NCBI GenBank assembly: GCA_033558025.1
Contig: JAUCEF010000115.1
Span: 1 to 64,000, forward strand
Length of the DNA: 64,000 nt
From: Phytophthora sp. 'mugwort'
Lineage: Eukaryota; Oomycota; Peronosporomycetes; Peronosporales; Peronosporaceae
Reading direction: 5' to 3'
The position numbers were made by a program, and so were the translations under genes. This document shows, piece by piece, positions 51,512 through 63,952 of this stretch. The notes beneath the pieces are model-generated. The model did not search any database and was not told the origin of the DNA. It saw only the letters and a program-made list of their open reading frames with translations. Numbering within the stretch: the stretch's first letter is position 1; the number at the start of each line of letters is the position of its first letter.

Positions 51512-51585
51512 TAGGCCTAGTAGGATTTGAACCTACAACTATACCGTTATGAGCGGTATGCTCTAACCAATTAAACTATAAGCCT
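51512..51585 (-). tRNA. trnI(cau): tRNA-Ile(CAU) (copy 2)
   Basis: Mirror copy of 14223-14296. Confidence 0.79.
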
Positions 51586-51587
51586 AA

Positions 51588-51991
51588 TTATTTATAAATA
51601 AATTTTGTTTTAACCGGCAATTTATTAGAACCCGCTTTTAAAACTTTTTTTGCATTTTCTAATGAAATACCGCTAATTTCATATAAAATTTGACCTTTTT
51701 TAACTTTAGCAACCCAAAAGAAACAGCACCTTTTCCTTTACCCATACGATTTTCTGTAGGTTTTGCTGTTACAGGTGTATCTGGAAAAACACGAATCCAA
51801 AGAAATCCTAATCGTTTCATTTTTCGAATAATTATTCGACGAGTTGCTTCTATTTGTCTTGATGTTAAACGTGTTTCTTTTAAAACTTTAATAGCATATT
51901 TACCATAAACAATATTATTACCTTTTGTTGTTTTACCTGTAAGTTTACTTTTAAATTGTTTTTTATATTTAGTTTTTTTTGGAAATAACAT
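51588..51991 (-). CDS. rpl16: Ribosomal protein uL16 (copy 2, one frameshift)
   Basis: Mirror copy of 13816-14220 lacking one A near 51717 (T5 becomes T4 after the KGAVSF codons). Confidence 0.93.
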
Positions 51992-52018
51992 AATTAGTAT
52001 TTTTAATTCTTTGTTTTT

Positions 52019-52797
52019 TTAAAAATTTAGAATTTAATGTAGTTTTTAGTGGTTTAAAAAAAAATCCATAATTTAATACTACAAATACCCGATGGTGTTT
52101 TAAATTCATTAAAATGATATTTAATATCATATTCTAAAGTATTTAATGGTATTTTTCCTTTTTGAAAAATTAGTTTTTTTTTACGTTTTGATTTATTTAA
52201 ACGACCTTTAAATTGTAAACGATAACCAATAAAATTAGAAAATATTTTAAAAAATTCTTGAAGCATATTATCAATATTATTAATAAATTTTTTATGTGTT
52301 TTTTTTTTTTCTAATGTTTGTTTAATATAAAAAGTTATAATATTTATATTTTTAGTATAAAAAGCATAACTAAAATTATAAATCATTTTTTTAACATTTT
52401 TATTAATTCGATTATTTTTTCTTATTTTATCAAAAATTCTTTTTAAATTTTTTCGTATTTAATTAATTCAAAAAATTGGACATTTTTGATAAATAATTTA
52501 ATATTATTATTAATATAATATATATTTAAATATTTAATAATTTGATTATAAGATAATTTATAATATTTTTTTGCATTTTTTTGAATATAAACATATATAT
52601 TTATATTATTTGATGTTTTTACTATATTTATATCTATTAATTTAAATTTTTATAATTAAAAATATTTGAAAATATTTTTTAATTTCTAAATCAAAATGCA
52701 ATAAATTAGAATACTCATTATTATTAACAATCCATTGGGAATCCCAATTTTTTTTTTTATTTAATCTTAAACTAATTGGTATAATTTTTTGACCCAT
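52019..52797 (-). CDS. rps3: Ribosomal protein uS3 (copy 2, frameshifted)
   Basis: Mirror copy of 13009-13788 with indels in A/T runs near 52060, 52459 and 52650. Confidence 0.9.
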
Positions 52798-52800
52798 AAT

Positions 52801-53037
52801 TTATTTTTTTTTTTTATATATATGTTTTTTTCGTGTATTAATAAATTCACCAAATTTAAAACCAATCATTTTATCATTTATTTCCAAATTAATAAATATT
52901 TTACCATTATAAATACTTACAGAATGATTACTATATTCAGGTAATATTGTTAAATTTTTATTAGTTATTTTTATCCATTGTTTTTTTTTTAATAAATTAA
53001 CTTTAAAAAATGGACCTTTATATTTACTTCTAGACAT
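52801..53037 (-). CDS. rps19: Ribosomal protein uS19 (copy 2)
   Basis: Intact mirror copy of 12769-13005. Confidence 0.94.
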   Translation of the reverse strand: MSRSKYKGPFFKVNLLKKKQWIKITNKNLTILPEYSNHSVSIYNGKIFINLEINDKMIGFKFGEFINTRKKHIYKKKK

Positions 53038-53040
53038 AAT

Positions 53041-53845
53041 TTATTTAATAATTAATTTTTTTTTTGTTTTTTTACGTGTAGGCTTTCCTTTAGTTATTTT
53101 ACCTTGTGGTGTTACAGAAGGTCGCCCTCCACTTGTTTTACCCTCACCACCACCATGTGGATGATCGACAGGATTTTTTGCTACACCACGTACAGAAGGT
53201 CGTCTATTTAACCAACGTGAACGCCCAGCTTTACCTAATTTAATTTTTTTATGATTAATATTAGATACAACACCTAATGTTGCATAACAAGTTAATAAAA
53301 TTAATTTTAATTCACCAGAATTTAAACGAATTCGAGCGTATTTATTATCAATTTTTGAATTAATTGTGCAGATGTTCCAGCACTTCTTATTAATTTTCCT
53401 CTAGATTTTGGATATAAACTAATATTATGAATTAAACTACCAATTGGTATATTTTGTAATGGTAAAGCATTACCTACTTTTAATTCAGCATTAGGTGAAC
53501 TTTTTATATATTGATTAATTTTTAAACCTTCCGGTGCTAAAATTAAATAAGATTTAGAATTGTTTTTAATATAAGCGATATTTGCGGAACGATTAGGATC
53601 ATATAAAATTTTAATAATATAACCTTCAATATTTTTAGATCTATTAAAATCAATTATTCTATATAAACGTTTATGTCCACCACCGCGATGTTTTATAGTT
53701 ATTTTACCTTGATTATTTTTACCATTAGCACGTTGAAAACCTTTTGTTAAAGATTTAATTTTAAAAATTTTAGTTAAATTATCTTTTTTTAATAAAAATG
53801 TTGACGTTGTGATGGTGTTATAGGTTTTATTTTTTTTTCTATCAT
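53041..53845 (-). CDS. rpl2: Ribosomal protein uL2 (copy 2, two frameshifts)
   Basis: Mirror copy of 11959-12765 lacking one base near 53357 (A6 to A5) and one near 53802. Confidence 0.93.
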
Positions 53846-53873
53846 TTTATATGGTATATAGATAAAATCTATT
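53846..53873. promoter_or_regulatory. Divergent rpl2/rps13 gap (copy 2)
   Basis: Copy of 11931-11958, unchanged. Confidence 0.3.
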
Positions 53874-54287
53874 ATGTTATATATTTTTAATAAAACAATT
53901 TCAGATTCAAAAAGTATTTTATATTCATTAACTATATTATATGGTATTAATGAATTTCAATCCAAGAAAATTTGTAAAAATATAGGAATTAATCCTCAAA
54001 TCACCCTTAATAAACTTAAAAACAACCATGTAAACCGACTGGTTAATTATATTAATAAAAATTTAAAAGTTGAACAACTTTTAAAAAAAATTAAAACTGA
54101 AAGATTAAATGAATTAGTAGAAATTAAAAGTAATCGTGGAATTAGACAAAGTCAGGGATTACCTGTTAGAGGACAACGTACTCATACAAATTCAAAAACA
54201 TCTAAAAAATTAAAAAAAATTTTTATTCAAAAACGTATTTCACGTAATAAACGACCATTTAAAAGTCAAAAAAAAAAAAAAAGATAA
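53874..54287 (+). CDS. rps13: Ribosomal protein uS13 (copy 2)
   Basis: Intact mirror copy of 11517-11930. Confidence 0.95.
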   Translation: MLYIFNKTISDSKSILYSLTILYGINEFQSKKICKNIGINPQITLNKLKNNHVNRLVNYINKNLKVEQLLKKIKTERLNELVEIKSNRGIRQSQGLPVRGQRTHTNSKTSKKLKKIFIQKRISRNKRPFKSQKKKKR

Positions 54288-54299
54288 AGTTATTATTCT

Positions 54300-54713
54300 A
54301 TGAATAAAAATAAATATAATTTTAAAAATAAATTTAAAAAAAAAATAAATTTAAAAAAAAAAAATCCTTTAATTTTAACAAATTTACATATTACAGCAAA
54401 TTTAAAAAATACTATTATAAGTTTAACAACTTATAAAGGAAATCTTTTAAAACAATGGTCTACAAAATCATTAAAAAAAACACGTTTTAAAAAAAATACA
54501 CCATATAATGTTCAATTAATTGTATATAAAATTAATAAATATCTTCAATTAAAAAAAATAAAAAAATTAAAAATTTATTTACATGGTACTGGTTTAGGTC
54601 GATATAATGTTTTAAAAAATATAAAAAATAAAAAAATTAAAATAAAATATATTTTAGATAAAACAACAAAACCTTTTAATGGTTGTAGATTAAAAAAACA
54701 AAAAAGACGTTAA
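54300..54713 (+). CDS. rps11: Ribosomal protein uS11 (copy 2)
   Basis: Intact mirror copy of 11091-11504. Confidence 0.95.
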   Translation: MNKNKYNFKNKFKKKINLKKKNPLILTNLHITANLKNTIISLTTYKGNLLKQWSTKSLKKTRFKKNTPYNVQLIVYKINKYLQLKKIKKLKIYLHGTGLGRYNVLKNIKNKKIKIKYILDKTTKPFNGCRLKKQKRR

Positions 54714-54722
54714 TTTTAATAT

Positions 54723-54806
54723 GGATAGGTGATCGAGTGGTTTAAGGTGTCAGTCTTGAAAACTGAAGTATGTAATAATACCGTGGTTCAAATCCCACTC
54801 TATCCT
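54723..54806 (+). tRNA. trnS(uga): tRNA-Ser(UGA) (copy 2, one base lost)
   Basis: Copy of 10997-11081 lacking one G of the T-stem GGG run. Confidence 0.9.
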
Positions 54807-54810
54807 TTAA

Positions 54811-54881
54811 AAGCTAGAGACGGATTCGAACCGTCATTAAAGGATTTGCAGTCCTTTACATTACCTTTATGTTATCTAGCC
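54811..54881 (-). tRNA. trnC(gca): tRNA-Cys(GCA) (copy 2)
   Basis: Copy of 10922-10992, unchanged. Confidence 0.93.
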
Positions 54882-54898
54882 AAAATAAATTATATTAT

Positions 54899-55102
54899 AT
54901 GAATAAAAATAAAAAATTTTTTACCTATAAAAATAAAATTATTTTAACAAATGGATCTTCTTTAAAAATAACATCTATTAAGTATTTAAAAAATTATCAA
55001 TTAAATTTAAGAATTTTTAAAGAAACAGATATTATTACAAATACAAATATCAATTTAAATAAAAGTAAATTAAATTTTATAAAAAAAAATAAATTAAATT
55101 AA
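54899..55102 (+). CDS. Probable ribosomal protein bL31 (copy 2)
   Basis: Intact copy of 10701-10904. Confidence 0.48.
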   Translation: MNKNKKFFTYKNKIILTNGSSLKITSIKYLKNYQLNLRIFKETDIITNTNINLNKSKLNFIKKNKLN

Positions 55103-55835
55103 TTTATATTTATTTAAATATATTGAAATATAAATAAATATTTCAAAAAAAAAAAAAAAGATAAATAAATTAATATAAAATTAAATATATCTGGTGGTGT
55201 AATTAAAGCACTCAATAATATTATTTTTAAATAAAAGAATTTTCTTAAATTAATAATTATTTTAATTTTTAAAATATTATTTGATATAAAAAAAAATAAA
55301 GAAAAAAAATAAATAAATATTATAAATATATAAATAAAAGAAGAAAAAATAAAATCAAAATAATTATCAATTTTTGGTTCAAAATAAATTGTTAAAAGAT
55401 ATAAATTTGAAAAATTTAAATTTAATAAAAAATCCCAAATATGTGGAATAATATTAGTAAAAATAAATTTTATTATAAAAAAATTAAAAATTATAAAAAA
55501 AATATAAAATTTTATAAAAATAAAATTTTCAAATTTATATAAACCTTTTGATAAAAAAAACCAAAATAATAAAAAACTTAATTGAATTGTTATAAAAGTT
55601 GTTATGAAAATTGCTATAAAAATATTAGTAATAAAAATTTCAGTAATATTAGTAAAAATAAAATATTTTAACATATTTTTATTAAGTAAATTATTAACTA
55701 ATAAATATATTAATTGATCAGAAAAATAATATGAAATTATAAAAAGATAAAAAAAAGTGATTAAAAGTATAAAAAAATTATATTTTAATTCAAATAAATG
55801 TAATTGTAAATAAGTTATTATTTTTTTTTTTTCAT
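55094..55835 (-). CDS. tatC: TatC (copy 2, frameshifted)
   Basis: Mirror copy of 9966-10709. Indels near 55162 (C-terminus) and in the A-run at the N-terminus leave an open stretch from 55674 to 55114. Confidence 0.85.
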
Positions 55836-55853
55836 ATATTTAAAAAAATATTA

Positions 55854-55935
55854 GCCTACTTGGTGAAATTGGTAAACACGATAGATTTAAAATCTGTTCC
55901 TTTTAGGGTTATTGGTTCAAGTCCAATAGTAGGTA
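55854..55935 (+). tRNA. trnL(uaa): tRNA-Leu(UAA) (copy 2, one base lost)
   Basis: Copy of 9865-9947 lacking one C in the variable arm (CCC to CC). Confidence 0.9.
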
Positions 55936-55943
55936 TTTTTATT

Positions 55944-56026
55944 ATCAAAGTGGTGAAATTGGTAAACACGTTACACTTAGGATGTAAAGCTTAAAAGCGT
56001 TAAGGGTTCAAATCCCTTCTTTGATA
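55944..56026 (+). tRNA. trnL(uag): tRNA-Leu(UAG) (copy 2)
   Basis: Copy of 9774-9856, unchanged. Confidence 0.92.
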
Positions 56027-56108
56027 TTACTATAATAATATATTTTAAATAAAATATATCTTTTTAGTGAAAATAAATTTATATTTTATTTAATTTTTTA
56101 TCATTAAA

Positions 56109-58109
56109 ATGATTAATATATATATTAACAATATCGAATTAAAAGTTAATAAAATTTAACAGTTTTACAAGCATGTAATAATTTTAAAATTCAAATCCCT
56201 AAATTCTGTTTCAAGAGAATTTACAAATTGCCGGTAATTGTCGTATGTGTTTAGTTGAAATCGAAAATTCCCCTAAACCTGTAGCTTCATGTGCAATGCC
56301 TTTAATACCAAATATGAAAATATTTACTAATACTCCTTTAGTACAAAAAGCACGTGAAAGTGTATTAGAATTTCTTTTAATAAATCATCCATTAGATTGT
56401 CCTATTTGTGATCAAGCGTCAGAATGTGATTTACAAGATCAAACAATGATTTTTGGATCGGATCGTAGTCGTTTTTTTTTTAAAAACGTGGCGTTGAAGA
56501 TAAATATTGTGGTCCTTTTATTAAAACAATTATGACAAGATGTATTCATTGTACACGTTGTGTACGTTTTGCTAATGAAATTTGTGGAATTGACGGTTTA
56601 GGTACAACAGTCGTGGTAATAAAACTGAAATTAATTTTTATTCTTCAAATATTTTTAAATCCGAATTTTCTGGTAATTTAGTAGATTTATGTCCTGTTGG
56701 TGCATTAACTTCTAAACCCTATACTTTTAAAGCACGTTCTTGGGAATTAAAAAAAAAGAGGGTATTGCTATTTTAGATAGTATTGGTTCAAATATTAAAA
56801 TTGATATTTTTAATAATGAAATTATACGTATTTTACCTAAAACTAATTTTAATATTAATAAAGAATGGATATCAGATAAAACAAGATATTTTTTTGATAG
56901 TTTAAAATATCAACGATTAAAATATCCATTATTAAAAGATAATCAAAACAATTTTCATAGGATTTCTTGGTTAGATGCTCTAAATATTATTAATAAAAAA
57001 TTGATAATTACAGATAGTTTTAATGCTAAAAGTATTATTGGTGATTTAACTGATTTAGAATCTCTTTTTTTATTAAAAAAAAATTTAAATAAATTAGGAA
57101 TTTCAAATGTAAATTATGAACAATTTTTAAAAAATCGACAAATTAAGATAAATTCTGATTTAGCTTCAAATTTTTTATTTAATAATACTTTAAAATCTAT
57201 TGAAGAATCTGATGTTTGTTTAATAATTGGTAGTGATATTCGTCAAGAAGGTTCTATTTTAAATATTCATTTAATTAATCGTTTAAAAAAAGGAAATTTT
57301 AAAATAGCATATATCGGTAATAAAATTAATTTTACTTATCCAGTAAAACATTTAGGATTAACTTTTAAAACTTTAATAAATATTATTTTAGGAAAACATG
57401 TATTTTGTAAACAATTAAAAAAAGCAAAAAAACCTTTAATTATTATAGGTAGTAATATTTTAAATCAAAAAAATGGTTTTTTTTTTATTATCAAAATTAA
57501 AAAATTTATCATTTATTAACCATAATATTAATTTCTTTAATTTTCAAACTTCTTTAATTAATTTTTTTGAAATTACTTTTCCAAAATCATTAAATATGTT
57601 AAATAATTCAAAATTATATTATTTATTTAATACAAATTTACAAAATAAATTAAAAATAACTAAAAATAGTTTTGTTATTTATCAAGGACATCATTTTACT
57701 AAAGATGCTCAAAATTCAAATCTAATTTTACCTGGATTAACTTTTTTAGAAAAAAATGGAATGTATATTAATTTAGAAGGTTTTATTCAAAAAATGAACA
57801 AATTTTAAATGTAAATATAGAACAACGTAAAGATTCTATAATTTATAGAAATCTTTATAAATTTTTATTAAATAAAAATCAATCTAAATCAGAAGCTTTT
57901 TTAAAAATTAAAGATATTTTACCTTATTTATTAAAAAAAAAATAAAAATTATTTATAATTTTAGTTTTAATAAAAAATTTTTAAAAATTAATATTAATTT
58001 TTTAGATTCATTAATTAAAAATAATTATTATACAAATATATTAGAACAATATTCAAAAATATTGATTAATTCTAATAAAATTTTCAAAAATCAATCAAAA
58101 TTATTATGA
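56109..58109 (+). CDS. nad11: NADH dehydrogenase subunit 11 (copy 2, multiple frameshifts)
   Basis: Mirror copy of 7685-9691 with indels near 56153, 56210, 56485, 56611, 56755, 57485, 57794 and 57940. All but the one near 56611 are in homopolymers, and that one is a GG to G change. The 3' end agrees with copy 1, not copy 0. Confidence 0.9.
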
Positions 58110-59087
58110 TATACACAATTTTAAAATTTTTAATTTTCATATTACCTTTATTAATTGCTGTGGCTTATTTTACTTTAGTTGAACGTAAAATATTAGCTTC
58201 TATTCAAAGAAGAAGAGGACCTAATGTTGTAGGTACTTTTGGATTATTACAACCATTAGCTGATGGTCTTAAATTATTCGTAAAAGAAACAATTTTACCA
58301 AGTAATGCTGATGTAATTTTATTTATATTTGCACCTATTTTAGCTTTTTTTTTAAGTCTATTAAGTTGGACAATAATACCTTTAGGTTTTTGGTATGTTT
58401 TTTACTGAATTAAATATTGGTATTTTATATTTAATAGCAATTTCATCTTTAGGTGTATACGGTGTTATTATAGGTGGTTGGTCAAGTAATTCTAAATATT
58501 CGTTTTTAGGGGCTTTAAGATCAACAGCACAAATGATTTCATATGAATTAACTATTGGGTTTTCAATTCTTTCAGTAATTGTTTGTGCAAAATCTTTAAA
58601 TTTAATTTCTATTATTTGGGCACAAAAAACGGTATGGTATTGTTTTCCTCTTTTTCCTATTTTTATAATTTTTTTTATATCTTGTTTAGCAGAAACAAAT
58701 CGACATCCCTTTGATTTACCTGAAGCTGAAGCTGAATTAGTTTCAGGTTATAATGTAGAATATTCTGCAATGGGTTTTGCATTATTTTTTTTAGGTGAAT
58801 ATGCTAATATGTTATTAATGAGTAGTTTAACTACGATTTTATTTTTAGGTGGTTGGTTAGCACCTTTCCCTTTTAGTATAAATTGTATTAATTTTTTACC
58901 CGGATCTTTTTGGTTTAGTATTAAAATTTGTTTTTTTGTTGTTTTATTTGTAGTTGCTCGAGCTATTTTACCTCGATATCGTTATGACCAATTAATGCGT
59001 TTAGGTTGGAAAGTATTTCTACCTTTTTCATTATCCTGGTTTTTATATACTGCAAGTATTTTAATAAGTTTTAATTGGTTAATTTAA
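58106..59087 (+). CDS. nad1: NADH dehydrogenase subunit 1 (copy 2, one frameshift)
   Basis: Mirror copy of 6708-7688 with one extra T near 58390, which splits the frame after residue about 97. Confidence 0.94.
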
Positions 59088-59089
59088 TT

Positions 59090-59392
59090 ATGAATATTTT
59101 AAATCATTTTATTTTTACTTTTTTTTTATTCTGTCTTGGATTATTTGGTATAATTTTAAATAGACAGAATATTATTATTATTTTAATGTCTATTGAATTA
59201 TTATTATTATCAATTAATTTAAATTTTATTTATTTTGCAGTTTTAATTGATGATATAATAGGACAAGTTTTTTCTTTATTAATTTTAACAGTAGCTGCAG
59301 CAGAATCAGCTATTGGATTAGCTATTATGATTATTTTCTTTAAATTATATGGAGATATTTCAATTTATAAAATAAATTTATTATCATTATAA
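59090..59392 (+). CDS. nad4L: NADH dehydrogenase subunit 4L (copy 2)
   Basis: Intact mirror copy of 6403-6705. Confidence 0.94.
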   Translation: MNILNHFIFTFFLFCLGLFGIILNRQNIIIILMSIELLLLSINLNFIYFAVLIDDIIGQVFSLLILTVAAAESAIGLAIMIIFFKLYGDISIYKINLLSL

Positions 59393-59447
59393 TAAATTTA
59401 TTTTATAAATTGAAATATCTCCATATAATTTAAAGAAAATAAATTTA
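59393..59447. repeat. Palindromic junction J3 between two nad4L copies
   Basis: Only 55 bp separate the stops. The order is nad4L tail, loop module (TCATTA), inverted nad4L tail, loop module (TAATGA), then the inverted nad4L gene. One extra inverted tail is therefore inserted, and the two loop orientations both occur. This differs from J1, which has three loop modules and two fold-backs. Confidence 0.85.
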
Positions 59448-59751
59448 TTATAATGATAATAAATTTATTTTATAAATTGAAATATCTCCATATAATTTAA
59501 AGAAAATAATCATAATAGCTAATCCAATAGCTGATTCTGCTGCAGCTACTGTTAAAATTAATAAAGAAAAAACTTGTCCTATTATATCATCAATTAAAAC
59601 TGCAAAATAAATAAAATTTAAATTAATTGATAATAATAATAATTCAATAGACATTAAAATAATAATAATATTCTGTCTATTTAAAATTATACCAAATAAT
59701 CCAAGACAGAATAAAAAAAAAAGTAAAAATAAAATGATTTAAAATATTCAT
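59448..59751 (-). CDS. nad4L: NADH dehydrogenase subunit 4L (copy 3, one frameshift)
   Basis: Copy of 6403-6705 with one or more extra bases in the A-run near 59715; the last 68 residues are in frame. Confidence 0.9.
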
Positions 59752-59753
59752 AA

Positions 59754-60732
59754 TTAAATTAACCAATTAAAACTTATTAAAATACTTGCAGTATATAAAA
59801 ACCAGGATAATGAAAAAGGTAGAAATACTTTCCAACCTAAACGCATTAATTGGTCATAACGATATCGAGGTAAAATAGCTCGAGCAACTACAAATAAAAC
59901 AACAAAAAAACAAATTTTAATACTAAACCAAAAAGATCCGGGTAAAAAATTAATACAATTTATACTAAAAGGGAAAGGTGCTAACCAACCACCTAAAAAT
60001 AAAATCGTAGTTAAACTACTCATTAATAACATATTAGCATATTCACCTAAAAAAAATAATGCAAAACCCATTGCAGAATATTCTACATTATAACCTGAAA
60101 CTAATTCAGCTTCAGCTTCAGGTAAATCAAAGGGATGTCGATTTGTTTCTGCTAAACAAGATATAAAAAAAATTATAAAATAGGAAAAAGAGGAAAACAA
60201 TACCATACCGTTTTTTGTGCCCAAATAATAGAAATTAAATTTAAAGATTTTGCACAAACAATTACTGAAAGAATTGAAAACCCAATAGTTAATTCATATG
60301 AAATCATTTGTGCTGTTGATCTTAAAGCCCCTAAAAACGAATATTTAGAATTACTTGACCAACCACCTATAATAACACCGTATACACCTAAAGATGAAAT
60401 TGCTATTAAATATAAAATACCAATATTTAATTCAGTAAAAAACATACCAAAACCTAAAGGTATTATTGTCCAACTTAATAGACTTAAAAAAAAGCTAAAA
60501 TAGGTGCAAATATAAATAAAATTACATCAGCATTACTTGGTAAAATTGTTTCTTTTACGAATAATTTAAGACCATCAGCTAATGGTTGTAATAATCCAAA
60601 AGTACCTACAACATTAGGTCCTCTTCTTCTTTGAATAGAAGCTAATATTTTACGTTCAACTAAAGTAAAATAAGCCACAGCAATTAATAAAGGTAATATG
60701 AAAATTAAAAATTTTAAAATTGTGTATATCAT
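59754..60732 (-). CDS. nad1: NADH dehydrogenase subunit 1 (copy 3, frameshifted)
   Basis: Copy of 6708-7688 with losses near 60180 and 60487. Confidence 0.92.
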
Positions 60733-62730
60733 AATAATTTTGATTGATTTTTGAAAATTTTATTAGAATTAATCAATATTTTTGAATATTGTTCTAATAT
60801 ATTTGTATAATAATTATTTTTAATTAATGAATCTAAAAAATTAATATTAATTTTAAAAATTTTTTATTAAACTAAAATTATAAATAATTTTTATTTTTTT
60901 TTTAATAAATAAGGTAAAATATCTTTAATTTTTAAAAAAGCTTCTGATTTAGATTGATTTTATTTAATAAAAATTTATAAAGATTTCTATAAATTATAGA
61001 ATCTTTACGTTGTTCTATATTTACATTTAAAATTTGTTCATTTTTTTGAATAAAACCTTCTAAATTAATATACATTCCATTTTTTTCTAAAAAAAGTTAA
61101 TCCAGGTAAAATTAGATTTGAATTTTGAGCATCTTTAGTAAAATGATGTCCTTGATAAATAACAAAACTATTTTTAGTTATTTTTAATTTATTTTGTAAA
61201 TTTGTATTAAATAAATAATATAATTTTGAATTATTTAACATATTTAATGATTTTGGAAAAGTAATTTCAAAAAAATTAATTAAAGAAGTTTGAAAATTAA
61301 AGAAATTAATATTATGGTTAATAAATGATAAATTTTTTAATTTTGATAATAAAAAAAAACCATTTTTTGATTTAAAATATTACTACCTATAATAATTAAA
61401 GGTTTTTTTGCTTTTTTTAATTGTTTACAAAATACATGTTTTCCTAAAATAATATTTATTAAAGTTTTAAAAGTTAATCCTAAATGTTTTACTGGATAAG
61501 TAAAATTAATTTTATTACCGATATATGCTATTTTAAAATTTCCTTTTTTTAAACGATTAATTAAATGAATATTTAAAATAGAACCTTCTTGACGAATATC
61601 ACTACCAATTATTAAACAAACATCAGATTCTTCAATAGATTTTAAAGTATTATTAAATAAAAAATTTGAAGCTAAATCAGAATTTATCTTAATTTGTCGA
61701 TTTTTTAAAAATTGTTCATAATTTACATTTGAAATTCCTAATTTATTTAAATTTTTTTTTAATAAAAAAAGAGATTCTAAATCAGTTAAATCACCAATAA
61801 TACTTTTAGCATTAAAACTATCTGTAATTATCAATTTTTTATTAATAATATTTAGAGCATCTAACCAAGAAATCCTATGAAAATTGTTTTGATTATCTTT
61901 TAATAATGGATATTTTAATCGTTGATATTTTAAACTATCAAAAAAATATCTTGTTTTATCTGATATCCATTCTTTATTAATATTAAAATTAGTTTTAGGT
62001 AAAATACGTATAATTTCATTATTAAAAATATCAATTTTAATATTTGAACCAATACTATCTAAAATAGCAATACCCTCTTTTTTTTTTAATTCCCAAGAAC
62101 GTGCTTTAAAAGTATAGGGTTTAGAAGTTAATGCACCAACAGGACATAAATCTACTAAATTACCAGAAAATTCGGATTTAAAAATATTTGAAGAATAAAA
62201 ATTAATTTCAGTTTTATTACCACGACCTGTTGTACCTAAACCGTCAATTCCACAAATTTCATTAGCAAAACGTACACAACGTGTACAATGAATACATCTT
62301 GTCATAATTGTTTTAATAAAAGGACCACAATATTTATCTTCAACGCCACGTTTTTTAAAAAAAAACGACTACGATCCGATCCAAAAATCATTGTTTGATC
62401 TTGTAAATCACATTCTGACGCTTGATCACAAATAGGACAATCTAATGGATGATTTATTAAAAGAAATTCTAATACACTTTCACGTGCTTTTTGTACTAAA
62501 GGAGTATTAGTAAATATTTTCATATTTGGTATTAAAGGCATTGCACATGAAGCTACAGGTTTAGGGGAATTTTCGATTTCAACTAAACACATACGACAAT
62601 TACCGGCAATTTGTAAATTCTCTTGAAAACAGAATTTAGGGATTTGAATTTTAAAATTATTACATGCTTGTAAAACTGTTAAATTTTTATTAACTTTTAA
62701 TTCGATATTGTTAATATATATATTAATCAT
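60729..62730 (-). CDS. nad11: NADH dehydrogenase subunit 11 (copy 3, frameshifted)
   Basis: Copy of 7685-9691 with indels near 62360, 61364, 61090, 60960 and 60855; residues 1-115 and the Fe-S/central part are open in separate frames. Confidence 0.9.
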
Positions 62731-62811
62731 TTTAATGATAAAAAATTAAATAAAATATAAATTTATTTTCACTAAAAGATATATTTTATTTAAAATATAT
62801 TATTATAGTAA

Positions 62812-62894
62812 TATCAAAGAAGGGATTTGAACCCTTAACGCTTTTAAGCTTTACATCCTAAGTGTAACGTGTTTACCAATTTCACCACTTTGAT
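62812..62894 (-). tRNA. trnL(uag): tRNA-Leu(UAG) (copy 3)
   Basis: Copy of 9774-9856, unchanged. Confidence 0.92.
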
Positions 62895-62902
62895 AATAAA
62901 AA

Positions 62903-62985
62903 TACCTACTATTGGACTTGAACCAATAACCCTAAAAGGGAACAGATTTTAAATCTATCGTGTTTACCAATTTCACCAAGTAGGC
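62903..62985 (-). tRNA. trnL(uaa): tRNA-Leu(UAA) (copy 3)
   Basis: Copy of 9865-9947, unchanged. Confidence 0.92.
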
Positions 62986-63003
62986 TAATATTTTTTTAAA
63001 TAT

Positions 63004-63741
63004 ATGAAAAAAAAAAAATAATAACTTATTTACAATTACATTTATTTGAATTAAAATATAATTTTTTTATACTTTTAATCACTTTTTTTTATCTTTTTAT
63101 AATTTCATATTATTTTTCTGATCAATTAATATATTTATTAGTTAATAATTTACTTAATAAAAATATGTTAAATATTTTATTTTTACTAATATTACTGAAA
63201 TTTTTATTACTAATATTTTATAGCAATTTTCATAACAACTTTTATAACAATTCAATTAAGTTTTTTATTATTTTGGTTTTTTTTATCAAAAGGTTTATAT
63301 AAATTTGAAAATTTTATTTTATAAAATTTTATATTTTTTTTATAATTTTTAATTTTTTTATAATAAAATTTATTTTTACTAATATTATTCCACATATTTG
63401 GATTTTTTATTAAATTTAAATTTTTCAAATTTATATCTTTTAACAATTTATTTTGAACCAAAAATTGATAATTATTTTGATTTTATTTTTTCTTCTTTTA
63501 TTTATATATTTATAATATTTATTTATTTTTTTTCTTTATTTTTTTTTATATCAAATAATATTTTAAAAATTAAAATAATTATAATTTAAGAAAATTCTTT
63601 TATTTAAAAATAATATTATTGAGTGCTTTAATTACACCACCAGATATATTTAATTTTATATTAATTTATTTTATCTTTTTTTTTTTTTTTGAAATATTTA
63701 TTTATATTTCAATATATTTAAATAAATATAAATTAATTTAA
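63004..63741 (+). CDS. tatC: TatC (copy 3, frameshifted)
   Basis: Copy of 9966-10709, six bases shorter through losses in A/T runs (near 63012, 63170, 63220, 63318, 63401 and 63580). Confidence 0.83.
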
Positions 63742-63935
63742 TTTATTTTTTTTATAAAATTTAATTTACTTTTATTTAAATTGATATTTGTATTTGTAAT
63801 AATATCTGTTTCTTTAAAAATTCTTAAATTTAATTGATAATTTTTTAAATACTTAATAGATGTTATTTTTAAAGAAGATCCATTTGTTAAAATAATTTTA
63901 TTTTTATAGGTAAAAAATTTTTTATTTTTATTCAT
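63733..63935 (-). CDS. Probable ribosomal protein bL31 (copy 3, one frameshift)
   Basis: Copy of 10701-10904. One base lost near 63752 makes the frame close early at 63738. Confidence 0.45.
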
Positions 63936-63952
63936 ATAATATAATTTATTTT

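Noticed and set aside
63252..63461. Minus-strand Lys/Asn-rich ORF in the tatC copy
   Set aside because: It is the complement of tatC membrane segments, opened by indels in copy 3.
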